Shown: positions 45,857-53,901 of the stretch, one piece after another
Layout: the number at the start of each line of letters is the position of its first letter
How positions within the stretch are numbered: the first letter of the stretch is position 1
Source of the DNA: an uncultured Eubacterium sp.
GTDB taxonomy: Bacteria > Bacillota > Clostridia > Oscillospirales > Acutalibacteraceae
Assembly (NCBI GenBank): GCA_944380635.1
Contig: CALWID010000008.1
Span: 16,445 to 80,444, forward strand
Direction of reading: 5' to 3'
DNA: 64,000 nt
Translations under genes and position numbers: made by a program
The notes under the pieces: model-generated
The model's input: the letters and a program-made list of their open reading frames with translations, nothing else
Databases searched by the model: none
Told to the model about the DNA's origin: nothing

Positions 45857-47368
45857 TTATTTTTCTTCAAGAATATGCAGGTATTCTTTGTACTTAGAAC
45901 TTAATACATTCTGCTCGTCTGATTTTTGCGCCATTTGGTTTACTGCAACGGTGGATTTTTTAACAGGAGCAATAGTTCCTGCGCCTGCAACGCATCCGCC
46001 GGGGCAAGCCATGCCCTCAAGCAGGTATCCGTTGTATTTGCCCGCCTTGGCAAGTTGCAGCATTTTGCGGCACTCCGGCAGACCTTCCGCTCTTGCGGTA
46101 AGCACTTCGCGGTTCGGGTCCATTTTTTTAATGGCGTTTTCAACTGCTTTGGCAACGCCGCCGCTTACGGCAAAGCCTTTTCCGTCTCCGCTTGAATCGC
46201 CGCCGAGCGGTTCGTCCTCTTCGCACTGGGCAATATCAATATTCTTTGCCTCAAGAATAGAACTGAATTCTTCAAAAGTAAGCACAAAATCAACATAACT
46301 TCTGATAGTCCTGCGGCTTGCCTCCAACTTTTTAGCGGCGCACGGCCCAACGAAAACAACTTTGCATTCAGGGTGCTTTTCCTTAATAAGGCGTGCCGTA
46401 AGCACCATGGGTGTAAGCGCCATTGAAATATATGACGCAAATGCAGGAAATAGTTTTTTTGCCATTACTGACCATGCCGGGCAGCAGGAAGTTGCCATAA
46501 ACGGCTGCTTTTCAGGCACTTCTTTCATAAAGTCCTGAGCCTCTTCTATTGTGCAAAGGTCGGCGCCTACCGCAACTTCAACCACATCTTCAAAGCCGAG
46601 TTCTTTAAATGCTGTTCTTATTTTGCCCGTGCTTACATTGCCGAACTGGCCTGCAAAAGCAGGCGCAATAGCAGCGTATACGGGTGTTTTGCTCTTAAGC
46701 GCGGTTATGGTTTGGTAAATTTGGCTTTTGTCTATAATAGCGCCGAACGGGCAGTTAACAAGGCACATTCCGCATGATACGCATTTATCAGGGTCTATTT
46801 CCGCTCTGCCCAACGCGTCGGATTTAATAGCGTTCATTCCGCAAACTTTGGCGCAGGGGCGCTCCTGCCTGATAATGGCGTGATAACTGCAGGCGTTTAT
46901 GCACATTCCGCATTTAACGCATTTTTCCTCGTCAATAAACGACCTGCCGTTTTTGATAGAAATTGCCTTTTTGGGGCATACTTCAACGCAGGGGTGCTCA
47001 AGGCAGTTTTGGCAGGCGTTTGTAACAAATACTCTGTTTTCAGGGCACCTGTTGCAGGCGAATTTAATAATATCTATAAGCGGCGGCTCATAGTATTTCT
47101 CGTCAACAAGGCTTTCGTCTACTCCCTCGCAAATAGATTCAAAATCGTTAAAATCCCTGAGGGATACGCCCATTGCCGCTCTGAGCCTTTCAGCCACAAC
47201 TTCGCGCTCAACGAAAACGCTGTCCCTGTACTGGGCAACATCGCCCTGGATTATTTTATACGGCAGGTTTTCAAATTTCTTTTCGTCCCAGCCCTCAAAA
47301 GCCATTTTTGCAACCTCGGTAAATATTATTTTACGAAGTCTTGATTTGGTTGTTTTAATACCTCTCAT
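45857..47368 (-). CDS. Single-subunit [FeFe] hydrogenase, group B-like
   Basis: This 503-aa protein would oxidise or evolve H2. After an N-terminal 'FTEVAKMAFEG' segment, Cys-rich ferredoxin-like motifs lie at C105/C108/C119/C122/C127/C131, C150-x2-C-x2-C-x3-C160, C172/C176 and C196-x2-C-x2-C-x3-CP. The H-cluster motifs are L1 TSCCPAW (293-299), L2 GPCAAKK (341-347, where group A has M-P-C) and L3 EGMACPGGC (451-459). The L2 form and the N-terminus suggest the group B monomeric class (inference). No maturases HydE, HydF or HydG are nearby. It probably exchanges electrons with ferredoxin, linking it to Rnf. Confidence 0.92.
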   Translation of the reverse strand: MRGIKTTKSRLRKIIFTEVAKMAFEGWDEKKFENLPYKIIQGDVAQYRDSVFVEREVVAERLRAAMGVSLRDFNDFESICEGVDESLVDEKYYEPPLIDIIKFACNRCPENRVFVTNACQNCLEHPCVEVCPKKAISIKNGRSFIDEEKCVKCGMCINACSYHAIIRQERPCAKVCGMNAIKSDALGRAEIDPDKCVSCGMCLVNCPFGAIIDKSQIYQTITALKSKTPVYAAIAPAFAGQFGNVSTGKIRTAFKELGFEDVVEVAVGADLCTIEEAQDFMKEVPEKQPFMATSCCPAWSVMAKKLFPAFASYISMALTPMVLTARLIKEKHPECKVVFVGPCAAKKLEASRRTIRSYVDFVLTFEEFSSILEAKNIDIAQCEEDEPLGGDSSGDGKGFAVSGGVAKAVENAIKKMDPNREVLTARAEGLPECRKMLQLAKAGKYNGYLLEGMACPGGCVAGAGTIAPVKKSTVAVNQMAQKSDEQNVLSSKYKEYLHILEEK

Positions 47369-47404
47369 ATATATGCTAAAACTCCTTCATACTTTTTCGC
47401 CATT

Positions 47405-47433
47405 ATAATAACATTTTATAAAACTAAAATCAA
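47405..47433 (-). promoter_or_regulatory. Promoter of the hydrogenase gene
   Basis: On the minus strand, TTGATT (47433-47428), a 17-bp spacer and TATTAT (47410-47405) lie 37 bp before the ATG at 47368. A ggag sits 14-15 nt before that ATG, which is unusually far. A second in-frame ATG at 47305 has a better-spaced gagg, but the segment before it looks conserved. Confidence 0.55.
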
Positions 47434-47501
47434 TGAAAAGATTTATAAATTGCTCTTTTTTTCACAATGCCTTTATTGTATAATTAAAAAGGAGGCTGAT
47501 T

Positions 47502-48455
47502 ATGGACGGAAAACGAAAAATTTTTAATGACATAGGCAGGAAAATAGAGGATGAACTTGATTTTGATTTCAGAGTAAATGAAATTAAAATCAGCAGTATG
47601 GAGGAGTTTTATAAATTTATCAAAAAACCATTTGACCTTGATTTTCCTAATAAGGACAGAAAAATATTTTACCGCGGGGAAAGAATTAACGACCTTTCGC
47701 GCCCGCTTGTGCCCACTCTTTTAAGGGATAAGCAAAAAATTCTGCGCGCTGATGAGCCCGTGGCGGATATTAATAGCGAATTTCTGATAGATTATTATAA
47801 AAATATGGGCGAATTTTACAATATTTTTCAGCGTGTGTTCGGCAATGTAACAAAATACAGGCTTTACGAACTATGTGCTTTCGCTCAGCATTATCTTGAT
47901 ATATCGCCGTTTATTGATTTTACAAAATCGCTTTATGTTGCGCTTTCTTTTGCCCTTAAGGGCAGGCAGAGTTTTGATTCTGATATTGTGCTTTACACTG
48001 CGGAGATAGCGGATACGGATAATTATACAAAAGATATTGTAACTGCGGAATGCTGGCTTAATATGTATAATGTAACGGTATATAACAGCCCGCAAAAAAT
48101 TAAAAGCATCAAAAAAACGGAACTTGCCCCGGCAGTACTGCGCCGAGTTAAAAATCTTATGGACGGAAATGTAATAGAAACTTCGCCCCAGGCAAGGTTA
48201 ATAGATATACCGACTAATGATTTTACAAAATATCAGCAGGGCGTGTTTCTTTTGCTCACTGATTTTTCGCTAATTCACAAATCGTACTTAACTAAAAATA
48301 TCAGAAAAGAATTTTTAATTAAAAAATATATTATAAACCGCCGGATATGCCCCGAACTTCTTGATATAATCAAAACCGAAGCGCCGTGGTACGAATATGA
48401 ATGTTTGTTTGATATAAAGGCGGCAATGCGCAGGGCGGCAAACAGGGTTAAATAA
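47502..48455 (+). CDS. FRG domain-containing protein
   Basis: This 317-aa protein's N-terminal third contains 'IFYRGERINDLSRPLVPTLLRD', the Phe/Tyr-Arg-Gly signature that names the FRG domain, followed by 'LCAFAQHYLDISPFIDFTKSLYVALSFAL' (family block L-x3-QH-x-G/D-x-P-T/F-x-L-D). FRG proteins are widespread in phage-related and defence-like contexts, but their biochemical role is unknown. It has an aaggagg RBS. It is followed 49 nt later by an AIM24 gene, and the pair is flanked by unrelated metabolic genes. Confidence 0.85.
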   Translation: MDGKRKIFNDIGRKIEDELDFDFRVNEIKISSMEEFYKFIKKPFDLDFPNKDRKIFYRGERINDLSRPLVPTLLRDKQKILRADEPVADINSEFLIDYYKNMGEFYNIFQRVFGNVTKYRLYELCAFAQHYLDISPFIDFTKSLYVALSFALKGRQSFDSDIVLYTAEIADTDNYTKDIVTAECWLNMYNVTVYNSPQKIKSIKKTELAPAVLRRVKNLMDGNVIETSPQARLIDIPTNDFTKYQQGVFLLLTDFSLIHKSYLTKNIRKEFLIKKYIINRRICPELLDIIKTEAPWYEYECLFDIKAAMRRAANRVK

Positions 48456-48504
48456 TCAAATCGGCGCCAAGCGCAAATAATTAAATAAAGGAGATAAATT
48501 ATCA

Positions 48505-49341
48505 ATGTCAGTAACAGTAAATAATTTAAGTAATCAAAACCGCAGAATAATAAATTCCCTCGGCTGTTTTAAGGTGCTTGAGTATGAAAAGGATTTAAGC
48601 GTTTCCGCTTTTAACGCGCAAACTGAGTATTTTATGAGTAAAATGGATGTCAGAAGGCGGCAGGTAATTGCCGAACTTAACGGAAATTCTGTTGTTACTC
48701 AGGCAGGCTCAATGCAGTGGACGGCAGGCTCTGTTAATGCCACAAGCGGTATAAAAGGCGTCGGCGACCTGCTCGGTAAACTTGTTAAGGGCGCGGTAAC
48801 AAAGGAATCCGCGGTAAAGCCGGAATATACGGGCACGGGGCTTCTTGTGCTGGAGCCTACATATAAATTTATTTTGCTTCAGGATGTATCTCAGTGGGGC
48901 TCGGGAATGACGGTTGAGGACGGTATGTTCCTTGCCTGCGAAGGCACCGTTCAGCGTAATATCACGGCGCGTTCAAATATATCGTCCGCAGTAGCGGGCG
49001 GCGAGGGACTGTTTAATTTAAGTCTTGCGGGCAGGGGAGTCGCAGTGCTTGAAAGTAATGTGCCTGCTGATGAACTTATTGAGGTTGAACTTAATAATGA
49101 CGAACTTAAAATAGATGGCAATCTTGCCGTGTGTTGGACTTCTGCACTTAAATTCACCGTTGAGCGCTCAACAAAATCACTTGCAGGTTCGGCTGTAAGC
49201 GGTGAAGGGTTTGTTAATGTATACAGGGGCACGGGTAAGGTGCTTATGTGCCCGGTTGCGCCGACTTCAAGCCTTTTTGCGGCGGCAAATACAATGTCTG
49301 CCAAAGCGGCGGCAAAGAGTTCAAATACTTTCGGTTATTAA
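48505..49341 (+). CDS. AIM24 family protein
   Basis: This 278-aa beta-rich protein has 'AFNAQTEYFMSKMDVRRRQVIAEL', 'GTGLLVLEPTYKFILLQD', 'EGLFNLSLAGRGVAVLES' and 'KFTVERSTKSLAGSAVSGEGFVNVYRGTGKVLM', the repeated pattern of the AIM24 (TRAP-like) fold. It has no signal peptide or membrane helix. Bacterial AIM24 proteins have no settled function. It is probably cotranscribed with the FRG gene and ends before a strong terminator. Confidence 0.88.
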   Translation: MSVTVNNLSNQNRRIINSLGCFKVLEYEKDLSVSAFNAQTEYFMSKMDVRRRQVIAELNGNSVVTQAGSMQWTAGSVNATSGIKGVGDLLGKLVKGAVTKESAVKPEYTGTGLLVLEPTYKFILLQDVSQWGSGMTVEDGMFLACEGTVQRNITARSNISSAVAGGEGLFNLSLAGRGVAVLESNVPADELIEVELNNDELKIDGNLAVCWTSALKFTVERSTKSLAGSAVSGEGFVNVYRGTGKVLMCPVAPTSSLFAAANTMSAKAAAKSSNTFGY

Positions 49342-49350
49342 TATCGGCAT

Positions 49351-49390
49351 AAAAAGCGCGCAGACTCCGTAAAGTCTGCGCGCCTTTTTA
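49351..49390. terminator. Bidirectional terminator
   Basis: A GC-rich stem (GCGCGCAGACT with AGTCTGCGCGC) is flanked by A5 and T5 tracts, between the convergent AIM24 and ZIP genes. Confidence 0.9.
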
Positions 49391-49406
49391 AATTTATTAT
49401 TACTGT

Positions 49407-50198
49407 TTATCCGAGCGCAACATCAAGCGCAAGCATTACGGTAAAGCCGAGAGCAAAACAAATTGTGCCTATGTTTGAATGACCGCCGCTGCTCATTTCG
49501 GGAATCAGTTCCTCGGCAACAACATATATCATTGCGCCTGCCGCAAAACTCAGCAGATACGGCAGTATCGGCGTAACAAAACTTGCGGCAAGTATGGTTA
49601 TTATTGCGCCTATCGGCTCCACTATTCCCGAAAGCGCGCCGCCTATAAAGGATTTAAGTTTTCCCGTACCTCTGCTGTGCAGCGGCATTGATATTATTGC
49701 CCCTTCGGGAAAGTTTTGAATTGCTATTCCAAGCGAAAGCGCCATAGCGCCGGGAACTGTAATATCTTCTCCGCCGGAAATCAGCGCGGCGTAAACTACT
49801 CCTACCGCCATTCCCTCCGGAATGTTATGCAGCGTAACGGCAAGCACAAGTTTTGCCGATTTAGAAATCGAACTTTTAGGCCCTTCGGGAACATCACTGT
49901 CCAGGTGCAGGTGCGGGATAATATTGTCGAGCAGCAGAAGAAAAAGCACGCCTGCCCAGAAGCCCACCACTGCCGGAATAAATGATAATCTTCCCATATA
50001 GTCTGCCTGTTCCATTGCGGGAATAAGCAGGCTCCACACGCTTGCCGCCACCATAACGCCGCCGGCGAATCCCGTAAAAACGCGCTGAACTTTTTGATTC
50101 AGTTCGTTTTTCATAAAGAATACGCACGCGGCGCCGAGCACCGTGCCTAAAAAAGGCAGCAGCAAGCCCTGAATTACTTTTATATACAATTTTATCAC
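49407..50198 (-). CDS. ZIP family divalent metal transporter
   Basis: This 263-aa membrane protein has eight predicted helices and two ZIP metal-site motifs, 'LHNIPEGMAVGV' in helix 4 and 'IQNFPEGAIISMPL' in helix 5 (H-N-x-P-E-G, with Gln-Asn in the second). A cytoplasmic loop between helices 3 and 4 contains 'HLHLD'. It imports Zn2+, Fe2+ or Mn2+. The start is GTG at 50198, without a clear RBS. Its promoter carries a metalloregulator-like operator, described separately. Confidence 0.92.
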   Translation of the reverse strand: MIKLYIKVIQGLLLPFLGTVLGAACVFFMKNELNQKVQRVFTGFAGGVMVAASVWSLLIPAMEQADYMGRLSFIPAVVGFWAGVLFLLLLDNIIPHLHLDSDVPEGPKSSISKSAKLVLAVTLHNIPEGMAVGVVYAALISGGEDITVPGAMALSLGIAIQNFPEGAIISMPLHSRGTGKLKSFIGGALSGIVEPIGAIITILAASFVTPILPYLLSFAAGAMIYVVAEELIPEMSSGGHSNIGTICFALGFTVMLALDVALG

Positions 50199-50209
50199 CG
50201 CTGTTCAAA

Positions 50210-50229
50210 TTAGTTAGCGTAAACTAACT
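50210..50229. promoter_or_regulatory. DtxR/MntR-like operator at the ZIP promoter
   Basis: TTAGTT (50210-50215) with AACTAA (50222-50227), and the nested AGTTAG (50212-50217) with CTAACT (50224-50229), give an 18-20 bp interrupted palindrome. It resembles the TTAGG-TTAG-CTAA-CCTAA class of operators bound by DtxR-family metalloregulators (IdeR, MntR). It lies just downstream of the -10 element, over the expected transcription start, so it suits repression when metal is plentiful. No DtxR-family gene lies in the window. Confidence 0.6.
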
Positions 50230-50237
50230 TGTTTTAT

Positions 50238-50266
50238 ATTATAAAAAAATTATCCGCTCCTGTCAA
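50238..50266 (-). promoter_or_regulatory. Perfect consensus sigma-A promoter of the ZIP gene
   Basis: On the minus strand, TTGACA (50266-50261), exactly 17 bp, then TATAAT (50243-50238). Twelve of twelve bases match consensus, which is rare and usually found where a repressor must hold a promoter off. The expected transcription start lies within or next to the operator at 50210-50229. Confidence 0.85.
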
Positions 50267-50340
50267 TTAAGATTAAATTTTAGGTATTGTTTATTTTTAC
50301 TGCCATCACTATTATATGTATCAATTGCCTTTATGCCACA

Positions 50341-50375
50341 AAAACCGCCGAATCGAAAATGAATCCGGCGGTTTT
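50341..50375 (-). terminator. Terminator of the leftward nuclease/GH51 unit
   Basis: AAAACCGCCG (50341-50350) pairs with CGGCGGTTTT (50366-50375). It lies 16 bp past the stop of the leftward nuclease-like gene. Confidence 0.85.
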
Positions 50376-50390
50376 GCTGTAATGTGCTTA

Positions 50391-51275
50391 TTATTCTGAA
50401 ATAAATTCGGTATATACACCGTAATGGTCGCTTACATAGCCGTTTGAAATATCATCCAAAACGCAGTAATTAACAGCGTTTAATGCGTCTGACGAAAATA
50501 TAAAATCAATAGGCTCGGCGTTTTCCTGTTCGCCCCATTCCTGGTATGTGCCTTTAATATCACTGCTGTCAGCGGCTGAAAGAGAATCATTCAGCACTGC
50601 CGATACGGCGTTGTGAGCGCTCATTGCGCGTGTTTGGTTGAAATCACCTGTCAGTATAACAGCGGCGTCGGGGTACTCGGCAGTAAGTTTCCGTTCTTCG
50701 GTCAAAATAACATTTGCTCCGTATTCCTGCGCTTCTTCGCTTACATTATCAAGGTGAGTATTCATATGCAGATATTGCTCTGCTGTGTTATTATTTTGCA
50801 GTAAAACCCAAGTGCATATCCTGTTGCAGCCGGCGCCGCTGTACCGGCTCTCTTTTTCCGGCGTTTCCGAAAGCCAAAATGTGCCGCTGTCAACAAGCGT
50901 GTATTTATCTTTAAGCCAGAAAACGGCGTTCATTTCTGATTTTTTTTCATTGTCATCACCGCCGCGGATAACGCCGTATGATTCATAATCAGGCATAAGT
51001 TCGCCGAGTTTCTCAAGCCATTCAGAATTCATTTCCTGAGTTCCTATAAAGTCGGGGAGCACAGCGTTCATGTACGCCGCGAATCTTTTTACCCTTGAGG
51101 AAGATTGTGTGCCGTCAATAAGGCTGCCCCACGGCGCGGCGCAGTTAAATGTAACAGCCGCAACGCTGTTTTCCGCCGTTCTTTCTATTTTGCTGTATTC
51201 GGGCGCGGCGGTGCATGCCGTAAATGAAAGCGCCGTTAAAACAATCGTTAGAAATACTGCCAGAAATTTTTTCAT
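50391..51275 (-). CDS. Endonuclease/exonuclease/phosphatase family lipoprotein
   Basis: This 294-aa protein has a lipoprotein-type signal (hydrophobic stretch to 'SFTAC', Cys21). The EEP-fold motifs follow: Glu in 'IGTQEMNSEW', 'YLHMNTHLDNVS', 'VILTGDFNQT' and the final 'VSDHYGVYTEF' with the catalytic Asp-His. Substrates in this fold range from DNA to phospholipids and inositol phosphates; surface location argues against DNA repair. It starts directly after the arabinofuranosidase stop, so the two are probably cotranscribed. Confidence 0.87.
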   Translation of the reverse strand: MKKFLAVFLTIVLTALSFTACTAAPEYSKIERTAENSVAAVTFNCAAPWGSLIDGTQSSSRVKRFAAYMNAVLPDFIGTQEMNSEWLEKLGELMPDYESYGVIRGGDDNEKKSEMNAVFWLKDKYTLVDSGTFWLSETPEKESRYSGAGCNRICTWVLLQNNNTAEQYLHMNTHLDNVSEEAQEYGANVILTEERKLTAEYPDAAVILTGDFNQTRAMSAHNAVSAVLNDSLSAADSSDIKGTYQEWGEQENAEPIDFIFSSDALNAVNYCVLDDISNGYVSDHYGVYTEFISE

Positions 51276-53675
51276 TTAATCTCTCTTCTTCTTCTTTTTG
51301 TTTGAAATTTTAACCGCTATTACCGCAATAACAGCGCCCGCTACAACAACCCCTATAACGCAGGGAATTGCTACTCTTAACGCGGGCGGCAAATAGCCTG
51401 AAACCTGCTCCGGCAAATCTGCGGGCAGTTGATAAAGTGTGCTGCCGTCATTATTGCCGTATGCTATTCTTATAACATTTACACTGTATTTGCCTGTATT
51501 TACGGTTACTGTTTCTCCGTTTACGGCAAGCTGCTCTTCCTGCGGCGCAACATAATATTCGGTGTCTATTTCGTTGCAGGCAGATTTGTAATCTGCTGAA
51601 ATATATTGGTTAGACGCATAGTTTATGCTGCCGAACCCGCTTAAATTAAGGTTTACGGAACGCTCGCTGCCGCTTGAGTTCACAAGTTTTATATAAATTG
51701 CCTGTTCATCCTCATTTACTGTTACGGACTGCGCAAGTTCGCTTACGGGAATATCGCCCGTAAAGGACGCGTCAACATATTTTGTGCCTATATTGTTTGA
51801 ATAAAGCATCTGCGTAAAGTATGACGGCGTAAGCACAGTTCTCTGCGAATCAAACCATATCATATTTACCGCCCAGTTTTGCGAATTGATTTTTGCGAAT
51901 GTGGGCGCGTATGCCGTCATAGCAACAATATCGCTGTTGCGCTCAAAGCCCGTCATATACGCCGCTTCCTCAACAGCCTCAAGAATGTTGCTCTTTGTTT
52001 GTATAGTTCCGACTCCGTCGGCAGTTGCGGCGTATTCGCCAACAAAAACTTTTGCTCCGGTGCGGTCATAACTGTCATATCTGTCATTTATTTCATACAT
52101 ATAACTGCCGGAAGTGTAGTAGTGTTCGTCTACATAGCAGTCCCTGTACTGAGAATTAACAGTTTCCCACGCTCTGTCAAAATCAGTTCCGCCAAGCCAT
52201 GTGCCGGAAGTGGTTATTACGGTTATTTCGGGGTAAACGGCTTTAACTTCTTTGTAAAGCGCGTCAAAATTTCGCCAGTAAACATCGCCCCAGTTTTCAT
52301 TTCCAAGGCCTATGTATTTAAGATTATACGGCTGTTCGTGCCCGTTTGCCGCCCTGATAGCGCCCCAGTAAGTAGTTGTGGCGTCGCCGTTGGCGTATTC
52401 AATAAGGTCTAAAATATCCTGCACATAATTTTCCCATTCGGGAGTTCCCGGGGTAAGCGCAATCGTTTCAAGATAAGCGTCAAAATCCGCCTCACTTTTG
52501 TAGCCAAGCGCGTTTACTTCGTTTATTCTGCTTTCAATACCGCTGTTGTCATCTTCTGAATAACCGCGCACATCAATCAAATATTGCCTGAATTCTTCAT
52601 CACTCATAGAGAGTTTTTCACGCGCGTCAACATTTATATCAAAACCGTTGCGCCCCTGGCAGGTTAACCCAACATTAAGGCACGGTACCGGCTCTGCGCC
52701 AAGGTCGGAGCAAAGATTAAAATATTCGCCGTAACCCATTGCGTTTGAGTTTATATAATAATCGCCTGCGTCATCATTTCGCCATACATTGTAACTTTGC
52801 TCTCTTTCTTCAAGCGGCCCTATCGTTGCTTTCCAGTCAAAAAGCCTTTCAAGGGAATCGCCCTCACAGAAACAGCCGCCCGGGAATCTTATGAATGAAG
52901 GGTTAAGTTTCTTTATGGCGTCCACAAGGTCTGAACGCAGGGTGGTGTACTGCCATTCTTCCTGCCCATAGCCGTATGAATCGTGCGGAATAAGCTGCAC
53001 AAAATCAAGGCAAAGCGTTCCGCTGCCGTTAAATTCTATGGTAAGGGCGCCGTCTTCCGTTGCGGCGGATTGAAGGGTTGTTTCAATCTTGCGCCAGTCC
53101 GCCTGTGTGTTTGAAATATCAAGTTGGTAAGCGGTCGCCGGGTTTTTATCACCGTCAAGATAAACCTGAACGGTACCGTCAAAATCAATATTTTTTATGT
53201 AGCATGAAAAATCGTATTCAGCGCCTTCTTTAAATCCCATATCGGCAGTCTGCTGTAATTTTTCATTCGGGTCATAAGTTTTGTAATCCCAACTTTCAAC
53301 ACAGCCTAAATTTGAGATAAGGCCGCGCCCGGAAACGGTAAGTTCCTCATAGTGGGTGTTGTTCTCGTTCATCGGCTCGGCTGTGGAAATATTGTGGTCA
53401 ATGTTAGTAAAGTTCCAGTAAGATTCGTTTAGTTGTGCGTTTTCCTCATCGGTATCATTGTATTCAAAACTGTTGTTGTATACAAGGTTTGAAACAAGTC
53501 CGCCGTCTCCCGCTTTGGAAATATCTTCAATAAAAATTCCGTAAAGCGTGTCGGAAACATCGTGTGAAATATTGTCTGCTGAAATGTTCAGTTCTGCATT
53601 GTCTGCGGCATAAGCGGGCAGCGCCGCCGTAACGGCTATGATTGCCGAAAGCGCAGCGGCAATAATTTTTTTCAT
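51276..53675 (-). CDS. Alpha-L-arabinofuranosidase-like glycoside hydrolase (GH51 type), membrane-anchored
   Basis: This 799-aa protein has a signal peptide (1-23, ending 'AYA'), an N-terminal 'LYGIFIEDISKAGDGG' barrel strand, an inserted carbohydrate-binding-like domain (about 95-230) and a catalytic barrel. The acid/base Glu460 is in 'YIGLGNENWG', 'YVDEHYY' is at about 515-520, and the probable nucleophile Glu547 is in 'FVGEYAA'. A C-terminal beta domain follows, then a transmembrane helix (about 765-788) and a KKKKKRD tail, which anchor it outside the cell. It releases arabinose from plant polysaccharides. An unusual insert of about 70 residues (350-420) lies within the barrel. Confidence 0.88.
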   Translation of the reverse strand: MKKIIAAALSAIIAVTAALPAYAADNAELNISADNISHDVSDTLYGIFIEDISKAGDGGLVSNLVYNNSFEYNDTDEENAQLNESYWNFTNIDHNISTAEPMNENNTHYEELTVSGRGLISNLGCVESWDYKTYDPNEKLQQTADMGFKEGAEYDFSCYIKNIDFDGTVQVYLDGDKNPATAYQLDISNTQADWRKIETTLQSAATEDGALTIEFNGSGTLCLDFVQLIPHDSYGYGQEEWQYTTLRSDLVDAIKKLNPSFIRFPGGCFCEGDSLERLFDWKATIGPLEEREQSYNVWRNDDAGDYYINSNAMGYGEYFNLCSDLGAEPVPCLNVGLTCQGRNGFDINVDAREKLSMSDEEFRQYLIDVRGYSEDDNSGIESRINEVNALGYKSEADFDAYLETIALTPGTPEWENYVQDILDLIEYANGDATTTYWGAIRAANGHEQPYNLKYIGLGNENWGDVYWRNFDALYKEVKAVYPEITVITTSGTWLGGTDFDRAWETVNSQYRDCYVDEHYYTSGSYMYEINDRYDSYDRTGAKVFVGEYAATADGVGTIQTKSNILEAVEEAAYMTGFERNSDIVAMTAYAPTFAKINSQNWAVNMIWFDSQRTVLTPSYFTQMLYSNNIGTKYVDASFTGDIPVSELAQSVTVNEDEQAIYIKLVNSSGSERSVNLNLSGFGSINYASNQYISADYKSACNEIDTEYYVAPQEEQLAVNGETVTVNTGKYSVNVIRIAYGNNDGSTLYQLPADLPEQVSGYLPPALRVAIPCVIGVVVAGAVIAVIAVKISNKKKKKRD

Positions 53676-53824
53676 TAAAATAACCCCCGTTTTGGTAATT
53701 AGTTATAAAATTATGTTACCATATCGCGGCAAATATGTCAAAAAACAGAAATGTTACAATTTAAAAAAATAACTATTGCAAAATTAAAAAAAATGTGCAA
53801 TAATATCAAGTGCAAAAATTAAAA

Positions 53825-53901
53825 CGAGGTGTGGCTCAGTTTGGTAGAGCACCACGTTCGGGACGTGGGGGCCGCAAGTTCAAATCTTGTCACCTCGACC
53901 A
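53825..53901 (+). tRNA. tRNA-Pro (anticodon CGG), CCA encoded
   Basis: This is a full 77-nt cloverleaf. Acceptor stem CGAGGTG/CACCTCG; D arm GCTC-loop-GAGC; anticodon stem CCACG/CGTGG with loop TTCGGGA (anticodon CGG at positions 34-36); a 5-nt variable loop; T arm GCAAG-TTCAAAT-CTTGT with one G-U pair; discriminator A and encoded CCA. It is immediately followed by a terminator hairpin and a mirrored repeat. Confidence 0.97.
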
